A stretch of 64,000 nucleotides of DNA from JALYNX01 sp963780755 (GCA_963780755.1 CAWACX010000002.1:744001-808000); one strand, 5' to 3'; counted from the first letter of the stretch, positions 8,889 through 18,549 are shown. Program-made: numbers and translations. Notes: generated from the sequence alone by a model not told the origin.

Positions 8889-10238
8889 TCAGGGAACGCT
8901 GGAGACCTCGTAGAGGGCCCAGGAGTTGGGGACTCCCTTGAGCTCGTGGCTGCCCCGGTCGACGAACTCGATGCCCGACCCGAGCACCAGGTCCTTCACA
9001 GTCGCCGAGACCAGGGTGGCGCCGGGGCTGGCCTCGGACATGATCCGGTTGGCCAGGTGGACTGCCATCCCACCGACCTGATCACCGGTGACCTCGACTT
9101 CTCCGGTGTGGAGCCCGGCGCGGATCTCCAGGCCGAGGGGCTCGACCTCATTGGCGATGCGGTGGGCGCAACTCACGGCGCGGGCTGGCCCGTCGAACGT
9201 GGCGAGGAAGCCGTCACCGGTATAGCTCACCTCCCGGCCCCTGTACCTCCGCAGGTTCTCCCGAACGATGTCGTCGTGGGCCTGGCGCAGGGCGAGCCAG
9301 GCACTGTCGCCGATCCCGGCGGCGGTCGAGGTGGAGCCGACGATGTCGGTGAACAAGATCGTGCTCAGGACCCGGTCAACTACCGGGGCGGCCGGCGCCC
9401 CGGTCAGGAACTGCTCCACCTCATCCAGCACCAGGTCGAAATCTCCCGCCTGGAACGGGTAGGTATCGGCACCGGCAAGTTCCACGTACTTTGCCCCCGT
9501 GATGTGGTCGGCCAGGTACTCGCCAAAGGCGGCGCGGTGGTGTCTGGCGTCGGTACGGCTCACGACGAGCGTCGGCGCCTGGATCGCCGGTAAGGCCATG
9601 CGGACATCGAGATTCGTGACCCACCGATACCCGGCGGCTGCAGCGCCACGGGGCATTGCGAGTCTCTGGTAGCGCCGATACCAATCGCGGAACCTCGGAT
9701 CATGGGCCGTCGATGGCGCCGTCAACTCGAGGATGCTGGCGTCGACTCCCCAATGCTCCTCGTAGGCGGCGGTCAACTTCGGGATTGTCTCCTCGGGCAT
9801 GCCGATCGGGTAGTTGGCGTCACGCCTCCAACGAGCGAAGGTGTTGATCAGGACCAGCGCCGATACCCGTTCCGGATAGGTGGCGGCAAACAGGATGGCC
9901 ATAGGCCCGCCTTCGACATCCCCGATCACCGCGGTCTGCTCGACTCCGGCTGCGTCGAGCACGACCTGGGCGTCGTCCATCCAGTCCTCGAGGGCAGGCA
10001 GCATGTTCCATGGGACGGGGTCGGAGACACCGGACCCCCGTTTGTCGAAGCAGACGACCCGGCTGAACGAGCCAAGGCGGCCCATGTACCTGGCGAGCCC
10101 GGGTTCGTCCCACATGACGTCCAGGTTCTGGGCCCAACTGGTGATGAAAAGCGTCGAGATCGGGCCTTCCCCGAAGACCTGATAGGCCACATAACCGGCG
10201 TCGGTAGACGCGTAGAGGGTTTCCGGCTGGGTGGCCAT
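8889..10238 (-). CDS. Alpha/beta-hydrolase-like domain fused to a class III adenylate/guanylate cyclase
   Basis: The 449-residue protein has an alpha/beta hydrolase fold at about 1-265 and a class III cyclase domain at about 290-449. The cyclase keeps the metal-binding aspartates in FTDIVGST and GDGFLATFD and the late NRI segment. The residue before GDG that usually helps select the base is in VSYTGDG rather than the common VKTTGDG, so activity or specificity may differ. In the hydrolase half the nucleophile elbow reads GDVEGGP, with Val where the family has Ser, so that half is probably a ligand sensor. The start at 10238 is chosen because it lies 2 bp after the upstream stop. Confidence 0.85.
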   Translation of the reverse strand: MATQPETLYASTDAGYVAYQVFGEGPISTLFITSWAQNLDVMWDEPGLARYMGRLGSFSRVVCFDKRGSGVSDPVPWNMLPALEDWMDDAQVVLDAAGVEQTAVIGDVEGGPMAILFAATYPERVSALVLINTFARWRRDANYPIGMPEETIPKLTAAYEEHWGVDASILELTAPSTAHDPRFRDWYRRYQRLAMPRGAAAAGYRWVTNLDVRMALPAIQAPTLVVSRTDARHHRAAFGEYLADHITGAKYVELAGADTYPFQAGDFDLVLDEVEQFLTGAPAAPVVDRVLSTILFTDIVGSTSTAAGIGDSAWLALRQAHDDIVRENLRRYRGREVSYTGDGFLATFDGPARAVSCAHRIANEVEPLGLEIRAGLHTGEVEVTGDQVGGMAVHLANRIMSEASPGATLVSATVKDLVLGSGIEFVDRGSHELKGVPNSWALYEVSSVP

Positions 10239-10240
10239 TG

Positions 10241-11131
10241 TCAGACCCCGGACTGGTCCCACCAATAGCGGAGCATGAGCGCTGATTCGGGCCCAGCATC
10301 GTCCTGCCAATAGTGCCCGGCATGGCGGAGGATGTAGGTGCGCCGGTTGGAGAGGATGCTCTCCCAGCGCCGCTTTTCGGCGCCACGAAACACCGGGTCC
10401 TGATCGGCCCAGAAGAGGAGCGACGGCTTGTCAGCGATCTTCTCGAGGTCCTGCTCGACCGATGCCAGCCACTCCGCCGATCCGATGAGCTCTCGAGCCA
10501 GGACCCGCAACGGGAGCCGGGAGGGTTGTGTGGGGAACGGTCCCCGCCACATCTTCATCTCTTTCCCGGTCGGGCTTCGCCGTCGCATCGCCCGGCGCAC
10601 GATGAGGTTGACGAACACATTGGCCCGGTCGACGAGGAACTCTCCGGTGCGCCCCTCGCCGAGTGCTGCCGAGAAGCGCTCGGCGGCGGCATCGGTCCGC
10701 GGCCAGGCCCAGGTGTTGCCGAGGACCAGTGCCCGCACCCGGTCGGCTCGCTCGATCGCCACCGCGAGGCCGATCGGACCGCCCCAGTCCTGGAGGACCG
10801 GGGTGAAGCCGTCGAGCCCCAGGGCATCCACGAATCCCCCGACCGTGGCCGCATGCTCGGCCGGGGTGAACTCGTAGCCGTCGGCAGCCGTGGAGAGCCC
10901 GAAACCCGGGTAGTCGAGAGCGATGCAGCGGAACCGGTCCGTCAGATAGGGCACCATCCTCCGGTAGAGGAACGACCAGGTCGGGTTGCCGTGCAGCATG
11001 AGCAACGGCGGCCCTTCACCCTCGTCCAGGTAGTGGATCTGGGAGCCCGCCACTTCCTGCCAATGGCTCTCGAAGGGGTACAGGTCCTCGTTGAACCAGT
11101 CGGGTCGTTCCACAGATCTGAAACTACTCAC
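10241..11131 (-). CDS. Haloalkane dehalogenase (alpha/beta hydrolase)
   Basis: A 296-residue protein with the haloalkane dehalogenase signature: HGNPTWSFLYR (oxyanion and halide loop), LQDWGGPIG with the nucleophilic Asp followed by the halide-binding Trp, and a catalytic His in RHAGHYWQDD. Such enzymes cleave carbon-halogen bonds by hydrolysis in the cytoplasm; close relatives are epoxide hydrolases, which would fit less well. GTG 11131 is chosen because the homologous region begins just after it. It is followed at 2 bp by the cyclase fusion and is divergent from the amidohydrolase operon. Confidence 0.85.
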   Translation of the reverse strand: MSSFRSVERPDWFNEDLYPFESHWQEVAGSQIHYLDEGEGPPLLMLHGNPTWSFLYRRMVPYLTDRFRCIALDYPGFGLSTAADGYEFTPAEHAATVGGFVDALGLDGFTPVLQDWGGPIGLAVAIERADRVRALVLGNTWAWPRTDAAAERFSAALGEGRTGEFLVDRANVFVNLIVRRAMRRRSPTGKEMKMWRGPFPTQPSRLPLRVLARELIGSAEWLASVEQDLEKIADKPSLLFWADQDPVFRGAEKRRWESILSNRRTYILRHAGHYWQDDAGPESALMLRYWWDQSGV

Positions 11132-11188
11132 CCGGGACTCTTCCGATATTCGATTGGCGCAGCTGGGATAGGGGTAGATATCGGGACC

Positions 11189-11965
11189 ATGGATTTCGCG
11201 ACATTCGACCTGCGCGCCCCGGCCGCGCTCATAGCGATCGCCGTCCACGCCGGACACGACGTGAGACCTGAACTGGCTCGCAGGATGGAGGTGGGGGACG
11301 ACGAGCGGCTCCGCGAGGAGGACCCCTACACCGGCTCACTCGCCGCACGAATCGGCCCGAACATCGTGGTCAACCGGTCCCGGTTCGAGGTCGACCTCAA
11401 TCGGGAGCGGGGTGACGCCGTGTATCGCACCGCTGCAGATTCATGGGGGATCGAGGTGTGGCGGGAGCCACTGGACGACGACGAGATCGCAGAGTCCCTG
11501 AGCCTCTACGACCGGTTTTATGAGGACCTCGCACAGGTCCTCGATGGGCTGGTAGCCGACCACGGCGGGTTCGTTCTCTATGACATCCACTCGTACAACC
11601 ACCGGAGACCCGGGCCAGACGCCGAGCCGGAGCCTGCGTCCGACAATCCGACGGTCAACCTGGGCACCGGGTCCCTACCCGATCGCTGGAAGCCGGTGGC
11701 TGACGTTTTCATCGAGGCCATGAGCGCGGTGCCTGTCGGGGGTGAGCTCGTGGATGCCAGGCCGAACGTCCGGTTCGCAGGACGGCAAGTGGCGAAGTGG
11801 GTCCACGACCGGTACGGCGATCGAGCATGCGCGCTCGCCATCGAGTTCAAGAAGGTGTTCATGGATGAGTGGACCGGCGAGGTCGACGATCCGCTCCTCC
11901 TCGAATGGGGCGATGCGTTGGCGGAGACGGTGGAGCCGGTGGTGGCGGCCTGGGCCGCGATATGA
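11189..11965 (+). CDS. N-formylglutamate amidohydrolase family protein
   Basis: A 258-residue protein starting MDFATFDLRAPAALIAIAVHAGHDVRPEL, where the early His-rich strand matches the family's metal site. LYDIHSYNH supplies further likely metal and catalytic residues. Known members hydrolyse N-formyl-L-glutamate, but the fold also covers other amidases. The ATG overlaps nothing upstream. The stop overlaps the next ATG (ATGA), so it is translationally coupled to the DUF1704 gene. Because no histidine-degradation genes are nearby, a role with its two partners is more likely than hut metabolism. Confidence 0.8.
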   Translation: MDFATFDLRAPAALIAIAVHAGHDVRPELARRMEVGDDERLREEDPYTGSLAARIGPNIVVNRSRFEVDLNRERGDAVYRTAADSWGIEVWREPLDDDEIAESLSLYDRFYEDLAQVLDGLVADHGGFVLYDIHSYNHRRPGPDAEPEPASDNPTVNLGTGSLPDRWKPVADVFIEAMSAVPVGGELVDARPNVRFAGRQVAKWVHDRYGDRACALAIEFKKVFMDEWTGEVDDPLLLEWGDALAETVEPVVAAWAAI

Positions 11966-13116
11966 GTGTCGACGAAGTCGATCTCAGCATCGACCGCGCC
12001 CTGACCGAGATCGCAGGACGGCTCCCGATCCTGATGCTGGTGACCCCGATCAATGTCCCCGAGGCGAGGAGGGCCTTCTTCGAGGCGTCTAGCCGGGACC
12101 CCGAGTTCGTCTACGCCCCACTTCCCGATCTGGATGCAATCGACAAAGAGCTCAAAGCGGTCAACCCTGAGCAAGCGACCGACCCCGTGCTCATCCATAT
12201 GGCTCGCGATCTACATCGAGAATTGGAACGCCGCATCGATCTCCTCCGGGTGCGGGGGACCGACCGTTTCCTGGTGGCGGCGGTCGAGGAGTACGGCCAT
12301 GTCGAACGATCTTTGCTGGGCCTGGCCAACGACATCCTCGGAGCGTTCCCCCGGCGGCGTCGCACACAGGAGCGGGTCGCAGCCGAGGGCGTGGCCTTGC
12401 TGATGCGTCGCGAGATCGACCATTACCGACGTCAGTTTCCGGAGCTCGCCGCCCGGGTCGAGGTCCGCAGGACCGCAGTTGGGGTCATGGTCGAGAATGG
12501 ACACGTGCTGATCGGCGCCGACACGACAATCGATGCCGACCGTGTGGAACAACTCGTCCAGCACGAGATCGGTGTTCACGTCCTCACACATGTCAACGGT
12601 GGCGTGCAGCCGATACGGATGCTGTCACTGGGGCTGGCCGGCTACGACGAAGCCCAAGAGGCCCTCGGCGTCCTCGCTGAGCATCTCAGCGGAGGGCTCA
12701 AACCCCGTCGGCTCCGGATCCTCGCCCTGCGTGTGATCGCTGCCCAGTCCGTGACCGATGGCAACACATTCCGACAGACTTTCGAGATTCTCAAGGGTCG
12801 GGGCACGGATCGACAAACGGCCTTCACCACCGCGCTGCGCGCCCATCGCTCTGGAGGCATGACCAAAGACGCCCTCTATCTTCGTGGCCTCGAGCGCCTC
12901 CTCGGCTATCTCCGGGAGGGGGGCCGCCTCGACACGTTGCTGCTCGGCAAGATGTCACTCGAGTACGAGCCACTCGTGGTCGACCTCCTCGAACGAGGGG
13001 TTCTGGTCGAGCCACCGCTTCGCCCCCGGTTCCTGGAGTCGGCCGACGCCCAAGCCAGGCTCGCCGAGATACGTGCCGGGGCAAGCGTGGTCGAGCTGGG
13101 GAGAATGGCGGCATGA
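11962..13116 (+). CDS. DUF1704 (tyrosine/MATCAP-like metallopeptidase fold) protein with variant QEGLA motif
   Basis: A 384-residue protein. The zinc-peptidase-like motif QHEIGVHVLT lies at about residue 204, followed by NGGVQPIRMLSLGLAGYDEAQEALGVLAEHL. Family members normally read QEGLA here, while this one reads QEALG. Eukaryotic relatives of this fold remove C-terminal tyrosine from tubulin, and bacterial substrates are unknown. It overlaps the upstream and downstream genes by 4 nt each, so the three proteins are likely made together. Confidence 0.85.
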   Translation: MSVDEVDLSIDRALTEIAGRLPILMLVTPINVPEARRAFFEASSRDPEFVYAPLPDLDAIDKELKAVNPEQATDPVLIHMARDLHRELERRIDLLRVRGTDRFLVAAVEEYGHVERSLLGLANDILGAFPRRRRTQERVAAEGVALLMRREIDHYRRQFPELAARVEVRRTAVGVMVENGHVLIGADTTIDADRVEQLVQHEIGVHVLTHVNGGVQPIRMLSLGLAGYDEAQEALGVLAEHLSGGLKPRRLRILALRVIAAQSVTDGNTFRQTFEILKGRGTDRQTAFTTALRAHRSGGMTKDALYLRGLERLLGYLREGGRLDTLLLGKMSLEYEPLVVDLLERGVLVEPPLRPRFLESADAQARLAEIRAGASVVELGRMAA

Positions 13117-14153
13117 AAATCGGGTTCGTGGTCAACGAGGTCCTCACCGAAGAGCCCTTCTACAGCACCACCCGGCTCGCGCTGGCCGCCAAACGTCGTG
13201 GCCACGAGGTGTCTCTGATGGGAGTGGGCGATCTGGCCCACACCTCCTCAGGAGAAGTCACGGCGCACACCCGGCGACCCCTGGACAAGGCGTACCGGTC
13301 CCTCGACAGCTTCATGACCGATGTCAAGGGTTCGGAGCCCGGGGTCGCTTCGGTGAGCGAGCTCGACCTCCTGATGCTGCGCAATGACCCGGCTGCTGAC
13401 GCCATCGACCGACCTTGGGCCCAGGCGTCAGGTTTTCTCTTCGGGCAGCTCGCCGCGGCATCGGGCGTGCTGGTGCTGAACGACCCTGCCCATCTCGCCG
13501 ACGCGATCAACAAGTCCTACTTCCAGCACTTCCCCGACGAGATCCGGCCGCGGACCATGATCTCGCGTTCCAGGGACGAGATCCGGGCCTTTGTCGAGGA
13601 AATGGGAGGCCGGGCGGTCCTCAAGCCGTTGCAGGGCTCCGGAGGGCAGGGCGTCTTCCTCATTGACGGGAGAAAGCGACAGAACCTGAACCAGATTGTG
13701 GAGACCATCACGCGAGATGGCCATGTCGTGGTGCAGGAATACCTGCGAGATGCGGAGCGGGGCGATGTCCGGTTGTTTGTGATGAACGGCAAGCCGTTGG
13801 AGGTCAATGGAAAGATCGCCGCTTTCCGGCGGGTGAATGCCGGCGACGACGTCCGCTCCAACATGCACGTTGGCGGCAAGGCGAAGCCGGTGCGGATCAC
13901 CGAGGCCATGATGCAGGTTGTGAGTCGGGCCCGGCCCAAGCTGATTCAAGACGGGATGTTCCTCGTCGGGCTCGATCTGGTGGGCGACAAACTCGTGGAG
14001 GCGAACGTGTTCAGCCCCGGCGGCCTGGGCAGCGCGACCGACCTACACGGGGAAGACTTCGCGTCCGCGGTGGTGGAGGCCATGGAGCAGAAAGTGGCGA
14101 TCCGCACCGGTTATGGCCCGTCGCTTCCCAATGCGGCTCTCGCCACGATGTGA
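13113..14153 (+). CDS. Glutathione-synthetase-like ATP-grasp ligase
   Basis: A 346-residue ATP-grasp protein. It starts MKIGFVVNEV, like GshB. The ATP-binding lysine and glycine loop are in AVLKPLQGSGGQGVFLI, and the metal-binding acid and Asn are in VEANVFSPGGLG. GshB joins gamma-glutamylcysteine and glycine, but the substrates here are unknown. Paired with an amidohydrolase and a DUF1704 peptidase-like protein, it may build or recycle a small peptide or amide. It is the last gene of the three-gene operon. Confidence 0.85.
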   Translation: MKIGFVVNEVLTEEPFYSTTRLALAAKRRGHEVSLMGVGDLAHTSSGEVTAHTRRPLDKAYRSLDSFMTDVKGSEPGVASVSELDLLMLRNDPAADAIDRPWAQASGFLFGQLAAASGVLVLNDPAHLADAINKSYFQHFPDEIRPRTMISRSRDEIRAFVEEMGGRAVLKPLQGSGGQGVFLIDGRKRQNLNQIVETITRDGHVVVQEYLRDAERGDVRLFVMNGKPLEVNGKIAAFRRVNAGDDVRSNMHVGGKAKPVRITEAMMQVVSRARPKLIQDGMFLVGLDLVGDKLVEANVFSPGGLGSATDLHGEDFASAVVEAMEQKVAIRTGYGPSLPNAALATM

Positions 14154-14242
14154 GCGGACCTGTGATCTGACCGCAGTAACGGTGCTCAGCACGCTATATA
14201 TCAGCGGTCGCATGAAGTCTGCCGTGACCCTGGATCATCGCC

Positions 14243-15862
14243 ATGACCACCGATAGCGCGAAGGCAAGCGCATCGGGGGTGATCCTTCTCACTCTCGCCA
14301 CCGGGCAGTTCCTGATGACCCTCGACAGCTCGGTGATGAACGTCTCCATCTCTCAGGTCGCCGAAGACTTGGGGACCACCGTCACCGGAATCCAGACTGC
14401 GATCACGCTCTACACCCTGGTGATGGCGACATTGATGATCACCGGAGGGAAGATCGGCAGCCTGATCGGGCGCAAGCGCGCCTTCGCCATCGGGTGCGTC
14501 ATCTACGGCTTTGGGACCTTGATCACGGCATTCGCCCCCAACCTCGCGATCCTCATCCTGGGATGGTCGGTGCTGGAGGGGATCGGGGCCGCACTGATCA
14601 TGCCCGCCATCGTCGGCCTGGTCGCCTCCAACTTCCCGCCACAAGCGCGGCCCCGCGCCTACGGGCTGATCGCCTCGGCCGGAGCCATCGCAGTCGCTGC
14701 CGGGCCGCTGATTGGCGGATTCGTGACCACCTATTGGACCTGGCGCTACGTCTTCGCCGGGGAGGCCGTCCTCGTGGTCGGGATCCTGTTCATGATTCGA
14801 CGAATGGCCGATGCCCCTGCCGAGGCCAAGTTCAAGATGGACTACGTCGGGATCGTCCTCTCCGCCCTCGGCCTCGGCCTCGCAGTGTTCGGCGTCCTCA
14901 AGTCCGGAGAATGGGGTTGGGTCCAGCCCAAGCCCGAGGGGCCGGATTGGCTCGGGATCTCCCCAACCTTCTGGCTGATAGTCGTCGGACTGGTGCTCGT
15001 ACGGCTCTTCTTTGCCTGGGAACTGAGGATGCTGGAGCGGGGGAAGGAGCCCTTGGTCCGTCCCGAGATGCTGCGCAACGCCCAGCTGGCCGGTGGGCTA
15101 ACGATGTTCTTCTTCCAGTTCATGATCCAGGCCGGGCTCTTCTTCATCGTGCCTCTGTTCCTGTCGGTGGCCCTCGGCCTCACCGCCCTCGCCACCGGGG
15201 TACGGCTCCTGCCGCTGTCGGTAACGCTGCTCCTGGCCGCGGTGGGGATCCCGAAGTTCTTCCCCCATGCCTCGCCCCGGAATGTCGTGCGTCTTGGGCT
15301 GGGGGCGCTCCTGGCGGGGATTCTCTCGCTGATCGCGGCGTTGGAGGTCGGAGTCGGGCCCGAAATCACCCTGGTCCCGATGCTGCTCGCCGGGCTCGGT
15401 GTTGGGGCACTCGCCTCTCAGTTGGGGGCGGTGACCGTTTCTGCCGTGTCCGATGAGGAGAGTGGGGAGGTCGGCGGGCTGCAGAATACGATGACCAATC
15501 TCGGTGCCTCTTTGGGGACCGCGCTTGCCGGGTCGATTCTGATTGCCAGCCTCACGACATCGTTTATCACCGGGATCCTGGAGAACCCCGACGTGCCACC
15601 TGAGATCGCGGCCTCCGCCGAGGTCGAGCTCGCCAGCGGCATCCCCTTCGTGTCCAACGCCCAGCTGGAGACTGGGTTGTCTGACGCCGGCGTAGACCCC
15701 GCTCTCGTCGATGAGATCATCGAGGAGAACGAGGCGGCCCGGATCGTCGGGCTCCGTGCCGGGCTGGCGGTTCTGGCGGTCACCGCAATCGTCGCCCTCT
15801 TCCTGACGCGGCTCGTGCCAACGGTGCCGGTTGGGGCGGAGACGACGCCGCAGACCGCCTGA
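14243..15862 (+). CDS. MFS multidrug exporter, DHA2 (EmrB/QacA) type
   Basis: A 539-residue protein with about 14 hydrophobic helices. The conserved helix 1 reads FLMTLDSSVMNVSI, the A-motif loop is GKIGSLIGRKRAF, and motif C-like GPLIGGFVTTYWTWRYVF marks a drug/H+ antiporter. An extra periplasmic loop with acidic residues precedes the last helix. Substrates cannot be predicted. An 89-bp gap follows the ATP-grasp gene, and the stop converges on the M20 peptidase gene. Confidence 0.85.
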   Translation: MTTDSAKASASGVILLTLATGQFLMTLDSSVMNVSISQVAEDLGTTVTGIQTAITLYTLVMATLMITGGKIGSLIGRKRAFAIGCVIYGFGTLITAFAPNLAILILGWSVLEGIGAALIMPAIVGLVASNFPPQARPRAYGLIASAGAIAVAAGPLIGGFVTTYWTWRYVFAGEAVLVVGILFMIRRMADAPAEAKFKMDYVGIVLSALGLGLAVFGVLKSGEWGWVQPKPEGPDWLGISPTFWLIVVGLVLVRLFFAWELRMLERGKEPLVRPEMLRNAQLAGGLTMFFFQFMIQAGLFFIVPLFLSVALGLTALATGVRLLPLSVTLLLAAVGIPKFFPHASPRNVVRLGLGALLAGILSLIAALEVGVGPEITLVPMLLAGLGVGALASQLGAVTVSAVSDEESGEVGGLQNTMTNLGASLGTALAGSILIASLTTSFITGILENPDVPPEIAASAEVELASGIPFVSNAQLETGLSDAGVDPALVDEIIEENEAARIVGLRAGLAVLAVTAIVALFLTRLVPTVPVGAETTPQTA

Positions 15863-15876
15863 GGGCTCGGCCTCAG
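15859..15876. terminator. Short palindrome over the two convergent stop codons
   Basis: CTGAGG-GCTCGG-CCTCAG forms a 6-bp stem that contains the stop of the MFS gene and the stop of the M20 peptidase. It has no clear T-run, so a terminator role is only a guess. Confidence 0.3.
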
Positions 15877-17213
15877 CCGCCTCCGAGCGCCTGCAATGTC
15901 AGCACCTGGGCCACGATCAAGCGCTCGATCTCGCTCAGATCGACGCTCTCGTTGGATGCGTGGATCTTCGCCTCGGCGACGTCCTCGGCCCCCCAGAGGA
16001 TGACCTCGGCGTTCGGGCTGATCCCCTGGAGCCGGGCGACGAGCGGGATCGAGCCGCCACTGCCCATGAAGCCGGCGTCGGTCTCGTAGGCGGCTCCCAT
16101 GGCCTCCATCGCGGCCTTTACCGCGGGACCGTCCATCCTTGCCGCAAACGGAAAGCCGACCCGCACCTTCTCCACTTCGACTTCGACTCCCCACGGCGCA
16201 GCCCTCTTCAAGTGCTCCATGAGCAGGCCGACCTCGTGCTCGGAGTCCGCGCCGGGAGGGATCCGCATCGAGATCTTGGCGGCCGCCTCCGGTATCACCA
16301 CGTTGGCGGCGTCCTTGACCGAGGGAGCGTCGATCCCGATGACCGATGCCGCGGGGCGGGACCAGAGGCGGGCGCCGACTGTGCCCGATCCGATTAGCTC
16401 GGCACCATCGACCATCCCGGCTGCCTTGCGAAACGCTTCCGGGTCCATCTCACTGCCGGACCACTCGAATTTGCTGAGCCCGGGCACGACCGTGTCACCG
16501 GCGGCGTCGTGCAGGCTGGCCAGGATGCGGATCAGGGCGAGCAGGGCGTCGGGGGCAGCGCCGCCGAAGAGGCCGGAGTGCGCCGGATGGTGGAGCGACC
16601 TCACCTTGACCACCACGATCACGTTGCCGCGCAGCGTGGTGGTGACCGCGGGCACGCCGGCGGCCGGGTTGCCCATGTCGGCGATGACATAGGCGTCGGC
16701 CTGGAACATCTCGGGGTGAGCGTCGACATAGGGCCCGATGTGGCTGACAGTCTCCTCCTCACCTTCGATGAGGATCCGGAGGTTTACCGGGAGGTCACCC
16801 TGGAAGACTCCAAGGGTGCCGGCATGGATGATCACTCCGCTCTTGTCGTCAGCCGACCCCCGTCCGTAGAGGCGGCCATCCTTGATCTCGGCTTTCCAGG
16901 GGTCGGTGTCCCAACCGGCCTCGACAGGGGCGGGCTGCACGTCGTAGTGGGCGTAGAGCAGGACAGTCGGCGCCCCTTCCGGCCCGGCGACATCACCGTA
17001 GATGGCGGGCTTTCCCTCACCGAGATCCAACTCGCGGACTTCGGCCCCATGTCGCTCGAGTAGCTCCATCGAGGCCCGACGCATTGCGTGAACGGGCTCT
17101 TCCGGGTATCCGGGGAACGAGCACGAGGCATGGCTGACCAATCCCACCAAGTCTTCGGTGAGCTCCGGCATCAGCCCCTGCGCCCGGGATCGGACTTCTT
17201 CCGTCGTCAGCAT
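15873..17213 (-). CDS. M20 family dipeptidase (zinc metallopeptidase)
   Basis: A 446-residue cytosolic peptidase with the two-zinc site of M20: YAHYDVQP, GRGSADDKSG and the general-base pair in EGEEE. A lid or dimerisation domain lies in the middle, and late metal-ligand segments are in GSGGSIPL and HASNESV. It matches the CPG2/PepV-like dipeptidase group. With the amino-acid permease, the Dcu-type carrier and a second peptidase on the same strand, it suggests peptide catabolism. Confidence 0.88.
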   Translation of the reverse strand: MLTTEEVRSRAQGLMPELTEDLVGLVSHASCSFPGYPEEPVHAMRRASMELLERHGAEVRELDLGEGKPAIYGDVAGPEGAPTVLLYAHYDVQPAPVEAGWDTDPWKAEIKDGRLYGRGSADDKSGVIIHAGTLGVFQGDLPVNLRILIEGEEETVSHIGPYVDAHPEMFQADAYVIADMGNPAAGVPAVTTTLRGNVIVVVKVRSLHHPAHSGLFGGAAPDALLALIRILASLHDAAGDTVVPGLSKFEWSGSEMDPEAFRKAAGMVDGAELIGSGTVGARLWSRPAASVIGIDAPSVKDAANVVIPEAAAKISMRIPPGADSEHEVGLLMEHLKRAAPWGVEVEVEKVRVGFPFAARMDGPAVKAAMEAMGAAYETDAGFMGSGGSIPLVARLQGISPNAEVILWGAEDVAEAKIHASNESVDLSEIERLIVAQVLTLQALGGG

Positions 17214-17235
17214 CTTCGCCTCCTTTGCCCGATGT

Positions 17236-18549
17236 CTACTCCGAGGCAGCTGTGTCCTGACGACCGCGGCGCACCGCGCTCCAAATCAGCTCGAGCACGG
17301 CGGCGAGACCGAGGACGACAACCATGGCCACGAAGGTCTCCGGAGCGTCCTGCCAGGTCTGGATGGCGAAGACCGCAAGGACGATCGCGGTCGAGGCGAT
17401 GGCGAGGATGATGACGACGATGCTCGAACCGGTCTCGGCGCGAAGCTTCATCCCGGCGAACGCGACCATGAGGAAGATGACCAGGGCGACGACACTCCCC
17501 AATGAGGCGATCGCGGTCAGGTCGACCAGAAGGGCGAGGAGCAGGACGAGCAAGGCCGAGACGCCCATTCCCATGGTGCTCCCGAATCGCCCCGGGTTCG
17601 CGAACTTGGGAGGGAATTGGCCGTTGCGGGCCAGGGCGGAGGTCAGCCCCACCACTCCATAGACGTTGGCGTTGACCGAGGTGAAAGTGGCGAGGAGCGC
17701 GGCGATGGCCATCATCACGAACCCGGCATCGCCGAGAACCGGTCGTGCTGCCTCGGCCAAGGCCGTCTCTCCGTATCCGATCACCTGCTCGACGGTGAGC
17801 GTCCCGAACACCCCGACCGAGATCAGGATGTAGAGAACAGTGGTGATCCCGAGGGCGATGTAGGTCGCCTTGGGGAGGTTGCGGGCCGGGTCCGGGAGGT
17901 CTTCACCCGCGTAGCTGATCACGGCGAATCCGAGGTAGGCGAAGAAGGTCAGGGCGACGCTGGAGACGATGTCGATGGCGGGCGGGTAGAGCGAGGTCGA
18001 TAGCAACTCGACGTTCATCTCGCCCAGCGTCACCACGATGAACACGGCGAACACTGCCATCAGGATCACGACCACCAGAGACTGGATCTTGCTGATCGCA
18101 TCGGCGCCCAGGATCTGGACGGCCGCCACCAGGACGATCACGCCGGCGGTGAAGAGATTTGCCGAAGTCGCGCTCGCCCCTTCCCCGATGAACAGGGCGA
18201 CGGCATAGCTGCCGAACGACACCGCCACCATCGCCGTGATGATGATCGCGGCGAAGTAGAGGAGCCAGGCGAAAGTCCCGACCAGGTGCCCGACGCCGAA
18301 TCCCTGGGTGAGGAAGGTCACCAACCCACCAGAAGACGGGTAGCGGGCCCCGAGCTTGGCGACCACGTATCCGAGGAGCGTTGCGATCACGCCTCCCAGC
18401 AGGAAGGAGAGCCAGGTGGCAGCGCCCGCCACCGCGCCTGCCTCGCCGAGCAGGGCGAAGATCCCGGCGCCGACCATGGCCCCGATCCCCAGGGAGGCGG
18501 CCCCGCGAACGGTCATGCCGCCCGACTTGGGACTTTCAGAGGCGGTCAA
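17236..18549 (-). CDS. APC superfamily amino acid permease
   Basis: A 437-residue protein with about 12 membrane helices. Helix 1 carries the substrate-site glycines typical of APC carriers (GAASLGIGAMVGAGIFALLG). The helix 6 region reads VALTFFAYLGFAVISYAGEDLPDP. Family members take up amino acids or exchange them for amines in the inner membrane. It lies 22 bp downstream of the carboxylate carrier's own downstream end and upstream of the M20 peptidase, all co-directional. Confidence 0.85.
   Translation of the reverse strand: MTASESPKSGGMTVRGAASLGIGAMVGAGIFALLGEAGAVAGAATWLSFLLGGVIATLLGYVVAKLGARYPSSGGLVTFLTQGFGVGHLVGTFAWLLYFAAIIITAMVAVSFGSYAVALFIGEGASATSANLFTAGVIVLVAAVQILGADAISKIQSLVVVILMAVFAVFIVVTLGEMNVELLSTSLYPPAIDIVSSVALTFFAYLGFAVISYAGEDLPDPARNLPKATYIALGITTVLYILISVGVFGTLTVEQVIGYGETALAEAARPVLGDAGFVMMAIAALLATFTSVNANVYGVVGLTSALARNGQFPPKFANPGRFGSTMGMGVSALLVLLLALLVDLTAIASLGSVVALVIFLMVAFAGMKLRAETGSSIVVIILAIASTAIVLAVFAIQTWQDAPETFVAMVVVLGLAAVLELIWSAVRRGRQDTAASE

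Noticed and set aside
10313..11188. Long upstream extension of the N-formylglutamate amidohydrolase frame
   Set aside because: It is antisense to the haloalkane dehalogenase and has no domain; the family start is at 11189.
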